Source of the DNA: Planotetraspora thailandica
GTDB lineage: Bacteria; Actinomycetota; Actinomycetes; Streptosporangiales; Streptosporangiaceae
Length of the DNA: 64,000 bases
Reading direction: 5' to 3'
NCBI RefSeq assembly: GCF_016863335.1
Contig: NZ_BOOR01000004.1
Coordinates: 1 to 64,000, forward strand
Position 1 is the first letter of the stretch. Every line of letters begins with the position of its first letter. Both the position numbers and the translations under genes were made by a program. This document shows positions 1 through 10,387 of the stretch, piece after piece. A model generated the notes under the pieces. That model made no database searches. It was not told the origin of the DNA and saw nothing but the letters and a program-made list of their open reading frames with translations.

Positions 1-81
1 TCGGAGAGCACGGAACGCCGCCGCCTTTCGGAGAGCACGGAACGCCGCCGCCTTTCGGAGAGCACGGAACGCCGCCGCCTT
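1..81 (+). repeat. 27-bp in-frame tandem repeat, three identical copies
   Basis: Three exact copies of a 27-bp unit start at 1, 28 and 55, and the array continues past the left edge. Each unit encodes FGEHGTPPP in the FHA protein. A related but diverged unit follows at 82. Being identical at the base level, including third positions, the copies are recent duplications. Confidence 0.95.
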
Positions 82-881
82 TCGGTGAGCAGGCGTTCGG
101 CGAGCAGCCCTTCCGGGACCAGCGTCCGTTCTTCGACCAGCTGCCTCCCGGAGAGGACCCGCTGCTCGGCCAGCGCCCCGACGACCGCGCTGACAACCGC
201 CCCGATAATCGCCCGGACAACCGTGCTGACAACCACGCGGACAGCCGCCAGGACGACCCCCTCGGCCCGCCCTCAGGCCCGTTCGATCAGCCCTCCTTCG
301 ATCAGCCGCCCCCCTTCGACCAGCCCCCGTTCGACCAGCCTCAGCCCTCCGACCAGGAGGAGGCGACCCAGTTCGACACGGGGTCTGATTCCGCGGCGGC
401 GCAGGGGCCGCTGGTCTTGGGCGTCGACTGCACCAACGACCACTTCAACGACCCGCGCGCGTCCTTCTGCGCGGTCTGCGGCATCGCGATCGACCAGCTG
501 GCCGCGATCAAATACCAGGGACCGAGGCCGTTGCTCGGGGCTCTCGTACTCGACGACGGGGTGACGCTGCCGCTGGACGGCGACTACGTGCTCGGCCGCG
601 ACCCCGAGCGGGCCGCGGAGGTGCAGGCGGGCAAGGCCCGGCCCGTCCGGGTGACCAGCCCCGACGGCTCGGTGTCCCGGCGTCACCTGCGGGTCGCCCT
701 GGAGGACTGGGACGTCAACCTCATCGATCTCGGCTCGGTCAACGGCACGCAGATCCAGCCGCCGGGCGATCCGAACTTCTACGACATCCCGCCGGACGAG
801 CACGTCGTGATCACCCCCGGCACGGCCGTACGCGTCGGGGTGTCCCGGACGATGCGTTACGAGCCCCAGCGGCAGGGGTGA
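1..881 (+). CDS. FHA-domain protein with zinc-ribbon-like motif (5' end outside the window)
   Basis: The reading frame is open from base 3 to the TGA at 879-881, so the start lies upstream. The first part is low complexity: three copies of a nine-residue unit FGEHGTPPP, then an Asp/Asn/Arg-rich stretch and several FDQP units, clearly a disordered linker. Next comes a Cys/His cluster (CTNDHFNDPRASFCAVCGI) that looks like a small metal ribbon. It is followed by a forkhead-associated domain with GRDPE, SVSRRHLRV and the LGSVNGT signature. FHA domains bind phosphothreonine peptides, so it is probably a target or partner of a Ser/Thr kinase. The exact partner cannot be told from here. Confidence 0.85.
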   Translation, partial: GEHGTPPPFGEHGTPPPFGEHGTPPPFGEQAFGEQPFRDQRPFFDQLPPGEDPLLGQRPDDRADNRPDNRPDNRADNHADSRQDDPLGPPSGPFDQPSFDQPPPFDQPPFDQPQPSDQEEATQFDTGSDSAAAQGPLVLGVDCTNDHFNDPRASFCAVCGIAIDQLAAIKYQGPRPLLGALVLDDGVTLPLDGDYVLGRDPERAAEVQAGKARPVRVTSPDGSVSRRHLRVALEDWDVNLIDLGSVNGTQIQPPGDPNFYDIPPDEHVVITPGTAVRVGVSRTMRYEPQRQG

Positions 882-906
882 GGCACGGCTGCCGTAGAGG
901 CGGCCG

Positions 907-1497
907 TCAGGGGCGCAGTCGGTCGAGCTCGCCGAGGATCAGCCGTTCGAGGCGTTCCCCGGTGAGCCGGTCCGGATAGAGCAGCCGGTGCACGCTCAGC
1001 CCGTCGACCAGCGCGAGCAGCCGCTCGGCCACATCGTCGAGGTCCTCGTCCGTGCGGATCTGCCCTGCTTCGGCGGCGGCCCGCAGGAGGCTGCCCACGA
1101 GATAGCGGAGGTCGGCGGCTTCGCGCCGCTGGACCTCCAGCAGGCCCGGGCTGGTGAGGCTGCGCCCCCAGAAGCCGATCTCCAAGCCGGTCTCCGCGGC
1201 GCGCTCGTCGTCGAGCGGCACGTTGTCGATGAGCACCTCCCGCAGTGCGTCGACGCCGCTGCGGCCCGACAGCCTGCGGGCCAGGCGTTCGGCGATGCGC
1301 CGGTGTGACGCCTCCAGCGCCGAGACCAGGATGTCGTCCTTGTCGGCGAAGTAGTGGGTCAGCACCCCATTGGAATAGCCGGCCTCTTTCGCGATGGCCC
1401 GCGTGGTCGCGGCCTCGAGGCCGTCGCGCAGGATGATCCGGCGGGTGGCCTCGACCACCTCGTCACGGCGTTCCTCGTGATTCACGATCTTCGGCAT
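907..1497 (-). CDS. TetR/AcrR-family transcriptional regulator
   Basis: A 196-residue protein starting with ATG at 1497. The N-terminus is a TetR helix-turn-helix (about residues 10-55: EVVEATRRIILRDG, TTRAIAKEAGYSNGVLTHYF), and the C-terminal ligand domain resembles the BetI-like group. It reads away from the PfkB-kinase gene with only 43 bases between the two start codons, so it probably controls that kinase and the aminotransferase behind it, and itself. Ligand unknown. Confidence 0.9.
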   Translation of the reverse strand: MPKIVNHEERRDEVVEATRRIILRDGLEAATTRAIAKEAGYSNGVLTHYFADKDDILVSALEASHRRIAERLARRLSGRSGVDALREVLIDNVPLDDERAAETGLEIGFWGRSLTSPGLLEVQRREAADLRYLVGSLLRAAAEAGQIRTDEDLDDVAERLLALVDGLSVHRLLYPDRLTGERLERLILGELDRLRP

Positions 1498-1528
1498 TGC
1501 CCTCTGTTCCTTTAGTCGGTCGCCCGTC

Positions 1529-1534
1529 TATTAT
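1529..1534 (+). promoter_or_regulatory. -10 hexamer TATTAT of a likely leaderless promoter for the PfkB kinase
   Basis: TATTAT lies six bases before the ATG at 1541 and no Shine-Dalgarno sequence is present. Transcription would begin at the start codon. The TetR regulator could block this site. Confidence 0.55.
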
Positions 1535-1540
1535 CCGCAC

Positions 1541-2446
1541 ATGTCGGTTGTCACACTTGGCGTTCACATTGTGGACGTGCTGGCGCGCCCGGTGGAATCC
1601 ATCCCCGAGGGCCAGGACACCCACCTGGTCGAGCAGATGCGCATCACCGCCGCGGGGGCGGCGGCGGGCACCGCGGTCGACCTCGCGAAGATCGGCGTCC
1701 CCGTGGCCTCGCTCGGCGCGGTGGGCGACGACGAGCTCGGCGACTTCCTGATCATGGTCATGCGCAACCGAGGGGTCGACGTCGCCGGAATCGTCCGCAA
1801 GCCCGGCGAGCAGACCGCGGCCTCCATCCTGCCGATCCGCCCGGACGGCGGGCGGCCGTCGTTCCACGTCCCCGGCGCCAACCTGGGGTTGTCGCTCGCC
1901 GACATCGACCAGGAGCGCGTCACCGCGGCCCAGGTCGTCCACCTCGGCGGCATGGACGTGACGTGGGGACTCCACGACCCGGCGTTCTTCGACCTCGTCG
2001 ACAAGGCGCGGGAGGGCGGTACGGCGGTCACCATGGACCTCCTGTCCAACATGGCCGACCTCATGCCGGCGGTGCGGGCCTTCCTGCCGCACGTCGACTA
2101 CTTCCTTCCCAATGAGGAGCAGGCGCTCCTGCTCACCGGGGCCGCCACCGTCGAGGAGGCGGCCGCGGCGCTGCTGGCCGAGGGGCCGCGCGGCGTCCTC
2201 ATCACGCTCGGCGCAGAGGGCAGCCTGGTCGCCACAGAAGAAGGCCTGACGCGGGTGCCCGCGCTCGACGTGCCCGTGGTCGACACCACGGGATGCGGCG
2301 ACGCCTACTGCGCCGGGTTCGTAGCCGGGCTCATCGAGGGCAGGGATGTCGTGGGGGCCGCGAGGCTCGGCACGGCCGTCGCCGCCCGGGTCGCGGGCGG
2401 TCTCGGCTCGGACGCCGGGCTGGACGGGCCGGTCACCGACGCCTAG
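1541..2446 (+). CDS. PfkB/ribokinase-family sugar or nucleoside kinase
   Basis: A 301-residue kinase of the usual PfkB length. The N-terminus carries the glycine-rich substrate region (AGAAAGTAVDLAKIG, followed by GAVGDDELGDF). The C-terminal PfkB signature DTTGCGDAYCAGF sits near residues 248-260 and supplies the catalytic Asp (about 254). The enzyme would phosphorylate a sugar hydroxyl with ATP; the substrate cannot be read from sequence. The next gene is an aminotransferase 66 bases downstream on the same strand, so the two may share a pathway. Cys in place of the common Ala or Ser in the DTTGxGD loop is a minor variant. Confidence 0.88.
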   Translation: MSVVTLGVHIVDVLARPVESIPEGQDTHLVEQMRITAAGAAAGTAVDLAKIGVPVASLGAVGDDELGDFLIMVMRNRGVDVAGIVRKPGEQTAASILPIRPDGGRPSFHVPGANLGLSLADIDQERVTAAQVVHLGGMDVTWGLHDPAFFDLVDKAREGGTAVTMDLLSNMADLMPAVRAFLPHVDYFLPNEEQALLLTGAATVEEAAAALLAEGPRGVLITLGAEGSLVATEEGLTRVPALDVPVVDTTGCGDAYCAGFVAGLIEGRDVVGAARLGTAVAARVAGGLGSDAGLDGPVTDA

Positions 2447-2512
2447 CCGTACGGGGACCGGTGAAGGTCCTCGCCCTCTCTTTTCGTGAATTCGGGAACA
2501 GGAGCCCGTCAT

Positions 2513-3751
2513 ATGAGCGACGTACCGACCACCGGTGACGCCTCACTGCGCAGCCGCGCCGCCAAGGTGATCCCCGGAGGCATGTACGGCCACCTGAACG
2601 CCGCGCTGCACGGCGAGAAGTACCCCCAATTCTTCGTCAGGGGCGAAGGGGCCCGGCAGTGGGACGCCGACGGCCGGGAGTACGTCGACCTGATGTGCAG
2701 CTGGGGTCCGGTGATCGTCGGGCACCGCAATCCGCGGGTGGAGGCGGCCGCCGCCGCCCAGCAGGCGGCGGGCGACTGCCTCAACGGGCCCGGCCCGATC
2801 ATGGTGGAGCTCGCCGAGTTGCTGGTGGACCTCATCCCGTCCGCCGACTGGGCGATGTTCTCCAAGAACGGCACGGACGCGACCACGCAGGCGCTGATGG
2901 TGGCCAGGGCGGCCACGGGCAGGACCAAGGTGCTGGTCGCCCACGGCGCCTACCACGGCGCCGACCCGTGGTGCACCCCCGGCCTGTCCGGCGTGACCCC
3001 CAACCAGCGGGCCGACACCATCGAGTTCACCTACAACGACCTGGCGTCGGCCGAGGCCGCGGCGGCCCAGGCCGAGGGCGACGTGGCGGCCATCCTCGTC
3101 ACGCCGTTCAAGCACGACTCCTTCGAGGACCAGGAGTTGGCCGAGACCGCGTTCGCCCGCGGGGTGCGCGCCCTGGCCGACCGGCTCGGCGCCGCCCTGG
3201 TGATCGACGACGTGCGGGCCGGCTGGCGGCTGGACCTGCGCGGCTCCTGGGAGCCGCTGGGCGTGCGCCCCGACCTGACGGCCTGGAGCAAGGCCATGGC
3301 CAACGGCTTCCCCATCGCCGCGGTCACCGGCGCGGACGCGCTGCGCTGCGCGGCGCAGTCGCTCTATTCGACCGGCTCCTTCTGGTTCTCCGCGACCGCG
3401 ATGGCCGCCGCGAAGGCGACCATCGAGATCCTTCGCGAGGAGGACGGAGTGGCGCTGATGCGCCGTGCGGGCACCCGGCTGCGCGAGGGCCTGGCCGCCC
3501 AGGCGACCTCGCACGGGTTCGTCGTCAACCAGACGGGGCCCGTCCAGGTGCCCTGGTTGTCGTTCGAAGGCGACGAGACCCTGGAGAAGGCGCTCCACTG
3601 GGCGGGTTCCTGCCTGGACGAGGGCGTCTTCCTTCATGCCTGGCACAACTGGTTCCTCTCGGCCGCCCACACCGACGAGGAGATCGACCGGGCGCTCCAG
3701 GGCACCGACGCGGCCTTCGCGAAGCTGCGGGCCGCGTTCGGAGCCGACTGA
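2513..3751 (+). CDS. class-III PLP aminotransferase, glutamate-1-semialdehyde-aminomutase-like
   Basis: About 412 residues. The ATG at 2513 is chosen because AGGAG at 2500-2504 sits eight bases before it. The fold-type I PLP markers are present: a cofactor Asp in VIDDVRAGWR and the Schiff-base lysine in SKAMANGFPI (about K260). GSFWFSATAMAAA fits the substrate region of HemL-like enzymes. True HemL normally reads DEVMTGFR, so this is more likely a paralogue acting on another amino-ketone or amino-sugar. The pairing with a PfkB kinase and a TetR regulator suggests a small catabolic or biosynthetic cassette. Confidence 0.82.
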   Translation: MSDVPTTGDASLRSRAAKVIPGGMYGHLNAALHGEKYPQFFVRGEGARQWDADGREYVDLMCSWGPVIVGHRNPRVEAAAAAQQAAGDCLNGPGPIMVELAELLVDLIPSADWAMFSKNGTDATTQALMVARAATGRTKVLVAHGAYHGADPWCTPGLSGVTPNQRADTIEFTYNDLASAEAAAAQAEGDVAAILVTPFKHDSFEDQELAETAFARGVRALADRLGAALVIDDVRAGWRLDLRGSWEPLGVRPDLTAWSKAMANGFPIAAVTGADALRCAAQSLYSTGSFWFSATAMAAAKATIEILREEDGVALMRRAGTRLREGLAAQATSHGFVVNQTGPVQVPWLSFEGDETLEKALHWAGSCLDEGVFLHAWHNWFLSAAHTDEEIDRALQGTDAAFAKLRAAFGAD

Positions 3752-3757
3752 CCGCCG

Positions 3758-4864
3758 TCAGCGGTGCCGCGCCCACTGGAGATCGTCCACGCGGGTGCCG
3801 TCCGGACGGGGGAGCAGGCCCTTCACGATGAACTCGCGGGTGAATCCGGCCCGTTCGAGCACCCGCTGTGAGGCCGTGTTCTCCAGGGCGGTGCCCGCGA
3901 TGATCCGGTGCAGCGCGGTGTGCTCGAAGGCCCACTCGACCAGCAGGTTCACCGCGCGCGTCATCAGGCCGTGCCCCCGATGGTCGCGGTGGAGGCTGTA
4001 GCCGACCATGGCCTGCTCCAGCGGCGCGACGACGTTGGCCAGCTGGATGTGCCCCGCGAACGCGCCCGTCCCGGCCCGGCGGATGGCGAGCTCCACGCGC
4101 TGGCCGGACAACCACCACATGCCTGCGTGCCGGCACCGCATCACGCTGTCGGCGTAGGAGGGCGCCTGCGGCGGAACGCTGTACTTGTACGACTCGGGGT
4201 CGGACTGCATCGCGTGGTAGTCGTCGGCGTCTCCGGGGACCAGCGGCGAGAGCCGTACGACGCCGTCGGTCAGCGACCCGGAGGGGAAGCCGCCGGGGAA
4301 GAACGGCAGGAAGGGCTCGATCGGATCACTGGGGTCGCCCGCCAGCCTGGAGAAGGCGATCGAGTCGTGGCGGACGCCGTCCAGCGTGGCGTACTCCTCG
4401 CGAAGCACGCCCTCTCGCGTGTACCCGGACCGGTAGGCCACCCGCTGGCTGGCGATGTTCTCCACGCCGGTCAGCAACTCGATGCGCGGCATGCCGTGGG
4501 AGAAGCCCCAATCGGTGAGCGAGCGGACTGCGGCCGTCGCCACGCCGCGGCCCCGGGCCCACCGCGCGAGCATGTAGCCGATCTCACTGTTGCCGAACCT
4601 GTCCGGCGGCTTCAGCAGCGAGGCGCCCAGGAACTCGCCGGTGCCCGCGTCGGCGATCACGAACTGGGCTCCGCCGCCCTCCCAGGCGTCCTGCGCCTTC
4701 GCGAACCAGGCCAGGGCGTCGTCTTTCCCGTACTCCTCGGGCACGAACGGGATGAACCTGGTGACGGCCGGGTCGGCGTAGGCGCGGATGAGCGGGTCGA
4801 GGTCCTTGTCTTCGGGAATGCGGAGGATCACGGGGCCGGCGGTGAGGGGTTCGCGGGGCAACAT
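3758..4864 (-). CDS. tandem GNAT N-acetyltransferase (two RimJ/RimL-type domains)
   Basis: About 368 residues, roughly twice a normal GNAT protein, with two acetyltransferase domains in series. The first (about residues 8-180) has the acetyl-CoA loop region RWARGRGVATAAVRSL and ENIASQRV; the second (about 190-368) has HRDHRGHGLMTRAVNLL and ENTASQRVLERAGF. An upstream in-frame TTG exists, but the ATG at 4864 is preferred. The family acetylates N-termini, amino acids or antibiotics; substrate unknown. It ends only six bases from the aminotransferase stop, in convergent orientation. Confidence 0.85.
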   Translation of the reverse strand: MLPREPLTAGPVILRIPEDKDLDPLIRAYADPAVTRFIPFVPEEYGKDDALAWFAKAQDAWEGGGAQFVIADAGTGEFLGASLLKPPDRFGNSEIGYMLARWARGRGVATAAVRSLTDWGFSHGMPRIELLTGVENIASQRVAYRSGYTREGVLREEYATLDGVRHDSIAFSRLAGDPSDPIEPFLPFFPGGFPSGSLTDGVVRLSPLVPGDADDYHAMQSDPESYKYSVPPQAPSYADSVMRCRHAGMWWLSGQRVELAIRRAGTGAFAGHIQLANVVAPLEQAMVGYSLHRDHRGHGLMTRAVNLLVEWAFEHTALHRIIAGTALENTASQRVLERAGFTREFIVKGLLPRPDGTRVDDLQWARHR

Positions 4865-4892
4865 GCCCAATTGCTACCAGTACCACCATTGA

Positions 4893-5864
<972 letters not shown>

Positions 5865-6068
5865 CGATTCAGCTACAAACCGGCAAAGCCAGGTGACAAG
5901 GGAACAAATGGGTGTGTTCCTTATGCTGCGAGAATAAACGTTCCATATGGCATCAAACGGCGGACACCCAATGTAACTACACGAACACTGCCCGGCCAGG
6001 TTACGTACAGCGCCAAGATAGGTAGGGTCTTGAGTAGTCGTTCTCGACGGGGAAGGAGGTGACGGGGC

Positions 6069-7832
6069 GTGGCAGCTCGCGACGACGCTGAGGCTCGAGC
6101 CGCGCAGCGCGAAAGGGAGGTCGCGGATCTCACAACACAGGTCTCCTTCCTGCAAGAGGAGATCACCGCGTTGCGCCGGAAGCTGGCGGAATCTCCCCGG
6201 CAGGCCAGAGTCATCGAAGAACGTCTCCACGAGGTGCAGGCGCAGGTGGCCGCCCTCACGAGCCAGAACGAGCGGCTGGTCTCCACCCTCAAGGAGGCCA
6301 GAGACCAGATCGTCGCACTCAAGGAAGAGGTCGACCGGCTGGCCCAGCCGCCGTCGGGTTTCGGAGTGTTCCTCGAAGCCAGGGAAGACGGCACGATCGA
6401 GGTGTTCACCGGCGGCCGCAAGCTGCGGGTGAACGTGAGCCCGGCCGTCGACGTCGACTCGCTCAAGCGTGGCCAGGAGGTCATGCTCAACGAGGCGCTC
6501 AACGTGGTCGAAGCCCTCGGCTTCGAAGACGTCGGCGAGATCGTGATGTTGAAGGAGCTCCTGGAGGACGGGCAGCGTGCGCTCGTCATCTCGCACGCGG
6601 ACGAGGAGCGTGTCGTCAAGCTGGCCGAGTCCCTTCTCGACCAGCCGATCCGCGCCGGTGACTCGCTCCTGCTGGAGCCCCGTTCCAACTACGTGTACGA
6701 GCGGATCCCCAAGTCCGAGGTCGAAGAGCTCGTGCTCGAAGAGGTCCCCGACATCTCCTACCAGGAGATCGGCGGCCTGAGTCGGCAGATCGAGCAGATC
6801 AGGGACGCCATCGAGCTGCCCTACCTGCACGCCGACCTGTTCCGTGAGCACAAGCTGCGCCCGCCCAAGGGCGTGCTCCTGTACGGCCCGCCCGGCTGCG
6901 GCAAGACCCTCATCGCCAAGGCCGTCGCCAATTCCCTCGCCAAGCAGGTCGCGGAGAAGACCGGCCAGTCCGGTAAGAGCTTCTTCCTCAACATCAAGGG
7001 CCCCGAGCTCCTGAACAAGTACGTCGGCGAGACCGAGCGGCACATCCGCCTGGTCTTCCAGCGGGCGCGCGAGAAGGCGTCCGAGGGCACCCCGGTGATC
7101 GTGTTCTTCGACGAGATGGACTCGATCTTCCGGACGCGTGGGTCCGGCGTCTCCTCCGACGTGGAGAACACCATCGTCCCCCAGCTGCTGTCGGAGATCG
7201 ACGGAGTCGAGGGCCTGGAGAACGTCATCGTGATCGGCGCCTCCAACCGCGAGGACATGATCGACCCGGCGATCCTGCGGCCCGGCCGCCTGGACGTCAA
7301 GATCAAGATCGAGCGGCCGGACGCCGAGGCGGCCAAGGACATCTTCTCGAAGTACATCATCAGCGATCTTCCGCTGCACGCCGACGACCTGGCCGAGCAC
7401 GGCGACAGCCGTGACGGCACGATCGCGGGCATGATCCAGCGGGTCGTGGAGCGCATGTACACCGAGAGCGAGGAGAACCGCTTCCTCGAGGTGACCTACG
7501 CCAACGGCGACAAGGAGGTCCTGTACTTCAAGGACTTCAACTCCGGCGCGATGATCCAGAACATCGTCGACCGCGGCAAGAAGATGGCCATCAAGGAGTT
7601 CCTGGAGACCGGGCAGAAGGGCCTGCGGATCGCGCACCTGCTGGCCGCGTGCGTGGACGAGTTCTCGGAGAACGAGGACCTGCCCAACACCACCAACCCC
7701 GACGACTGGGCGCGCATCTCCGGCAAGAAGGGTGAGCGGATCGTCTACATCCGCACGCTCGTGCAGGGCAAGCAGGGCACGGAGGCCGGCCGGTCGATCG
7801 ACACGGTGGCCAACACCGGACAGTACCTCTGA
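6069..7832 (+). CDS. arc: proteasome-associated AAA ATPase ARC/Mpa
   Basis: 587 residues with a GTG start at 6069 behind a strong GGAAGGAGG at 6052-6060. Order of parts: an N-terminal coiled coil (about residues 1-95) that binds Pup, two OB domains, then an AAA module with Walker A GPPGCGKT (about 273-280), Walker [10 protein letters not shown] and second-region-of-homology arginines near RPGRLD. The protein ends in GQYL, the gate-opening tail that docks on the 20S core. It unfolds pupylated proteins and threads them into PrcBA. A strong terminator follows. Confidence 0.97.
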   Translation: MAARDDAEARAAQREREVADLTTQVSFLQEEITALRRKLAESPRQARVIEERLHEVQAQVAALTSQNERLVSTLKEARDQIVALKEEVDRLAQPPSGFGVFLEAREDGTIEVFTGGRKLRVNVSPAVDVDSLKRGQEVMLNEALNVVEALGFEDVGEIVMLKELLEDGQRALVISHADEERVVKLAESLLDQPIRAGDSLLLEPRSNYVYERIPKSEVEELVLEEVPDISYQEIGGLSRQIEQIRDAIELPYLHADLFREHKLRPPKGVLLYGPPGCGKTLIAKAVANSLAKQVAEKTGQSGKSFFLNIKGPELLNKYVGETERHIRLVFQRAREKASEGTPVIVFFDEMDSIFRTRGSGVSSDVENTIVPQLLSEIDGVEGLENVIVIGASNREDMIDPAILRPGRLDVKIKIERPDAEAAKDIFSKYIISDLPLHADDLAEHGDSRDGTIAGMIQRVVERMYTESEENRFLEVTYANGDKEVLYFKDFNSGAMIQNIVDRGKKMAIKEFLETGQKGLRIAHLLAACVDEFSENEDLPNTTNPDDWARISGKKGERIVYIRTLVQGKQGTEAGRSIDTVANTGQYL

Positions 7833-7904
7833 TCTCTCGGCGGCATCCGGTGCGGGCTAAACCCCCGGGATGTTCAAGAGGTTGGAGAAAATAAAGAAAG
7901 TCGG

Positions 7905-7944
7905 AAAGCGGCACGATCCGAAGGGATCGTGCCGCTTTCGTTTT
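7905..7944 (+). terminator. intrinsic terminator after arc
   Basis: A perfect 15-bp stem (7905-7919 with 7924-7938), a four-base GAAG loop, then CGTTTT. It separates arc from dop, so dop needs its own promoter. Confidence 0.9.
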
Positions 7945-8199
7945 GCTTTGTACGGCCATCGCGGTGATAGGCATAAAACCTGGTCAGTGCTCATTTCCCG
8001 GGCATGTTGGACGGGCCGTTGGTCCCGGGACGGCATGCCCGCAAAGGCATCCAGGTGGTGGCTTCTCCGGCCCAGCCGTACGTTCTTGCACAAAGTCCCT
8101 TGGGATCGGAGCCGTAACTGTCTGGCAGCCGGGCATAGAGAAGGGGCTAGGCTCGGGGATATAACGGCGGAACGACAGCCTGAAGCAGGCGGGGTGCGC
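7945..8199 (+). other. non-coding leader/promoter region of dop
   Basis: No convincing gene in this stretch. TAGGCT near 8147 and ATATAAC near 8158 resemble -10 boxes, but I see no good -35. An 8-bp inverted repeat (7999-8006 with 8034-8041) is present. The open frame continues upstream of the chosen dop start but has no similarity to the family there. Confidence 0.4.
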
Positions 8200-9717
8200 A
8201 TGACGGTTCGGCGGGTGATGGGCATCGAGACCGAGTACGGCATTGCCGTGCCCGGCCAGCCCGGGGCGAACGCGATGGTGACCTCTTCGCAGGTCGTCAA
8301 CGCGTATTTGGCGGCTTCGGCCGCCCGCGCCAGGCGGGCTCGATGGGACTTCGAGGAGGAGAACCCGCTCCGCGACGCGCGTGGGTTCGATCTCGCCCGC
8401 GAGGTGGCCGACCAGAGCCAGCTCACCGACGAGGACCTGGGGCTGGCCAACGTCATCCTCACCAACGGCGCCCGGCTGTACGTCGACCACGCCCACCCCG
8501 AATACTCCACGCCGGAGTGCACCAACCCGCGTGCCGCGGTGATCTGGGACAAGGCGGGCGAGCGTGTCATGCACGACGCCGCCGTCCGCGCCTCCGGGAT
8601 GCCGGGCAACGCCCCGATCCAGCTCTACAAGAACAACACCGACGCCAAGGGCGCCTCCTACGGGTGCCACGAGAACTACCTGATGCGCCGGGCGACGCCG
8701 TTCGCCGACATCGTCCGCCACCTCACGCCGTTCTTCATCTCCCGGCAGGTCGTGTGCGGGGCGGGGAAGGTCGGCATCGGGCAGGATTCACGGGGCGAGG
8801 GTTTCCAGATCAGCCAGCGGGCCGACTTCTTCGAGGTGGAGGTCGGCCTGGAGACCACGCTCAAGCGGCCGATCATCAACACCCGCGATGAGCCCCACGC
8901 CGACCCCGAGAAGTACCGCCGGCTGCACGTCATCATCGGCGATGCCAACATGTCGGAAATTTCGACGTATCTGAAGCTGGGAACCACGGCTCTCGTCCTC
9001 GCCATGATCGAGGACGGGTTCCTCACCACCGACCTGTCGGCGGAGTCGCCGGTGGCGGCCCTGCGCGCCGTGTCCCACGACCCGACCTGCAAGTACGAGA
9101 TCGCCCTCCGCAACGGCCGCAAGATGACGGCCGTCCAGCTCCAGATGGAGTACCTCGAGCAGGCCCGCAAGTACGTCGAGGACCGGTACGGCTCCAGCGT
9201 CGACGAGATGACCAAGGACGTGCTCAACCGCTGGGAGTCGGTGCTCACCCGGCTCGCCGAGGACCCGATGCAGCTGTCCAGGGAGCTCGACTGGGTGGCC
9301 AAGCTGGAACTGCTCGAGGGCTACCGCACCCGCGACGGCCTGTCGTGGAGCCACCCGCGCCTGCAGCTCGTCGACCTGCAGTATTCCGACATCCGGCCCG
9401 AGCGGGGACTGTACAACCGGCTCGTCGCGCGTGGCCGCATCCAGCGGCTCGTGGACGAGGACGAGGTGGGTCGGGCGATCGAGATGCCGCCGACCGACAC
9501 GCGGGCCTACTTCCGCGGCCGGTGCCTGCGCCAGTACAGCGATTCGGTGGCCGCCGCCTCCTGGGACTCGGTGATCTTCGACATTCCCGGCAGGGAGTCG
9601 CTGCAGCGGGTGCCCACCCTCGAACCCCTCCGGGGCACCAAAGCGCACGTCGGCGATCTCCTCGACCGATGCCGGACCGCCGCCGATCTGGTGGCGGCCC
9701 TGACCGGCGAAAGGTGA
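8200..9717 (+). CDS. dop: depupylase / deamidase of Pup (Dop)
   Basis: 505 residues from the ATG at 8200, the family's usual length. It shows the glutamine-synthetase-like fold shared by Dop and Paf[10 protein letters not shown] near the start, [24 protein letters not shown] for nucleotide and metal binding, [18 protein letters not shown], and [26 protein letters not shown]. Dop removes Pup from substrates and, where Pup ends in Gln, deamidates it. Here Pup already ends in Glu (gene at 12884), so only the depupylating role seems needed. Three genes unrelated to the proteasome separate it from pup. Confidence 0.96.
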   Translation: MTVRRVMGIETEYGIAVPGQPGANAMVTSSQVVNAYLAASAARARRARWDFEEENPLRDARGFDLAREVADQSQLTDEDLGLANVILTNGARLYVDHAHPEYSTPECTNPRAAVIWDKAGERVMHDAAVRASGMPGNAPIQLYKNNTDAKGASYGCHENYLMRRATPFADIVRHLTPFFISRQVVCGAGKVGIGQDSRGEGFQISQRADFFEVEVGLETTLKRPIINTRDEPHADPEKYRRLHVIIGDANMSEISTYLKLGTTALVLAMIEDGFLTTDLSAESPVAALRAVSHDPTCKYEIALRNGRKMTAVQLQMEYLEQARKYVEDRYGSSVDEMTKDVLNRWESVLTRLAEDPMQLSRELDWVAKLELLEGYRTRDGLSWSHPRLQLVDLQYSDIRPERGLYNRLVARGRIQRLVDEDEVGRAIEMPPTDTRAYFRGRCLRQYSDSVAAASWDSVIFDIPGRESLQRVPTLEPLRGTKAHVGDLLDRCRTAADLVAALTGER

Positions 9718-9739
9718 GCAGGCTCCCCGCCGAACCCCG

Positions 9740-10288
9740 GTGACCACGCGCCTGACGCTCGTCAGCCATGCCCTCACGGCGGCCATGGTGGCTGCGGCCT
9801 TCCCCGCCGACGAGCCCGTCGACGGCAGGAGGCTCACGGGCCGGAGCGGCCCCTGGGAGGGCCCGACGGCCGCGCTGAGGGGGCCGGAGCTGCGGTGCGC
9901 GCAGACGGCCCGGTGGCTCGGCCTGGAGGCCGAGTCGGTTCAAGGGCTGCGTGACTGCGACTTCGGGAGCTGGCGGGGCCGCACGCTGGCGGATGTGCAG
10001 GCGGACGACCCCGAGGGCGTCGGCCGCTGGCTCGCCGACCCCGGCGCGGCCCCCCACGGAGGGGAGTCGGTGCACGACCTGATCGGACGCGTGCGCGCCT
10101 GGCTGGCCGAGCAGGCCCCCGGCCGGGCCGTCGGGGTCACCCATCCGGCGGTGATCCGCGCGGCCGTCGTGCACGCCCTCGGCGCCCCTCCTGGGGCATT
10201 CTGGCGGGTCGACGTCGGGCCGCTGGGCCGGGTCGAGCTGACCGGCAGAGACGGCCGCTGGAACCTCCGCCTGGGAGCCGGAGCCTGA
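9740..10288 (+). CDS. histidine-phosphatase-superfamily protein, cobalamin-linked
   Basis: 182 residues with a GTG start. It resembles branch-1 histidine phosphatases such as alpha-ribazole phosphatase, but the signature RHG is changed to SHA (LVSHALTAAM), keeping only the His. The RCAQTA segment, GESVHDLIGRV and the second His in VGVTHPAVIRAAV remain. It is short for the family and lies directly before cobB, which supports a cobalamin connection such as nucleotide-loop dephosphorylation. Loss of the signature Arg makes activity doubtful. Confidence 0.7.
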   Translation: MTTRLTLVSHALTAAMVAAAFPADEPVDGRRLTGRSGPWEGPTAALRGPELRCAQTARWLGLEAESVQGLRDCDFGSWRGRTLADVQADDPEGVGRWLADPGAAPHGGESVHDLIGRVRAWLAEQAPGRAVGVTHPAVIRAAVVHALGAPPGAFWRVDVGPLGRVELTGRDGRWNLRLGAGA

Positions 10289-10387
10289 TCCGCAGGGAAG
10301 CCGGAGCCGAGGGAGGCGTGCCGCCGTCGTACACTCGGGCGGCGGCGCGGCAGGGGGCCCGCCGCACAGCGGAAACGAGGTAGACCG

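Noticed and set aside
2513-3751. Assignment as hemL (glutamate-1-semialdehyde aminomutase)
   Set aside because: The conserved DEVMTGFR and flanking motifs differ, and no heme gene is adjacent.
10289-10387. Cobalamin riboswitch before cobB
   Set aside because: Only 99 bases are available and the B12-box pattern is not present.
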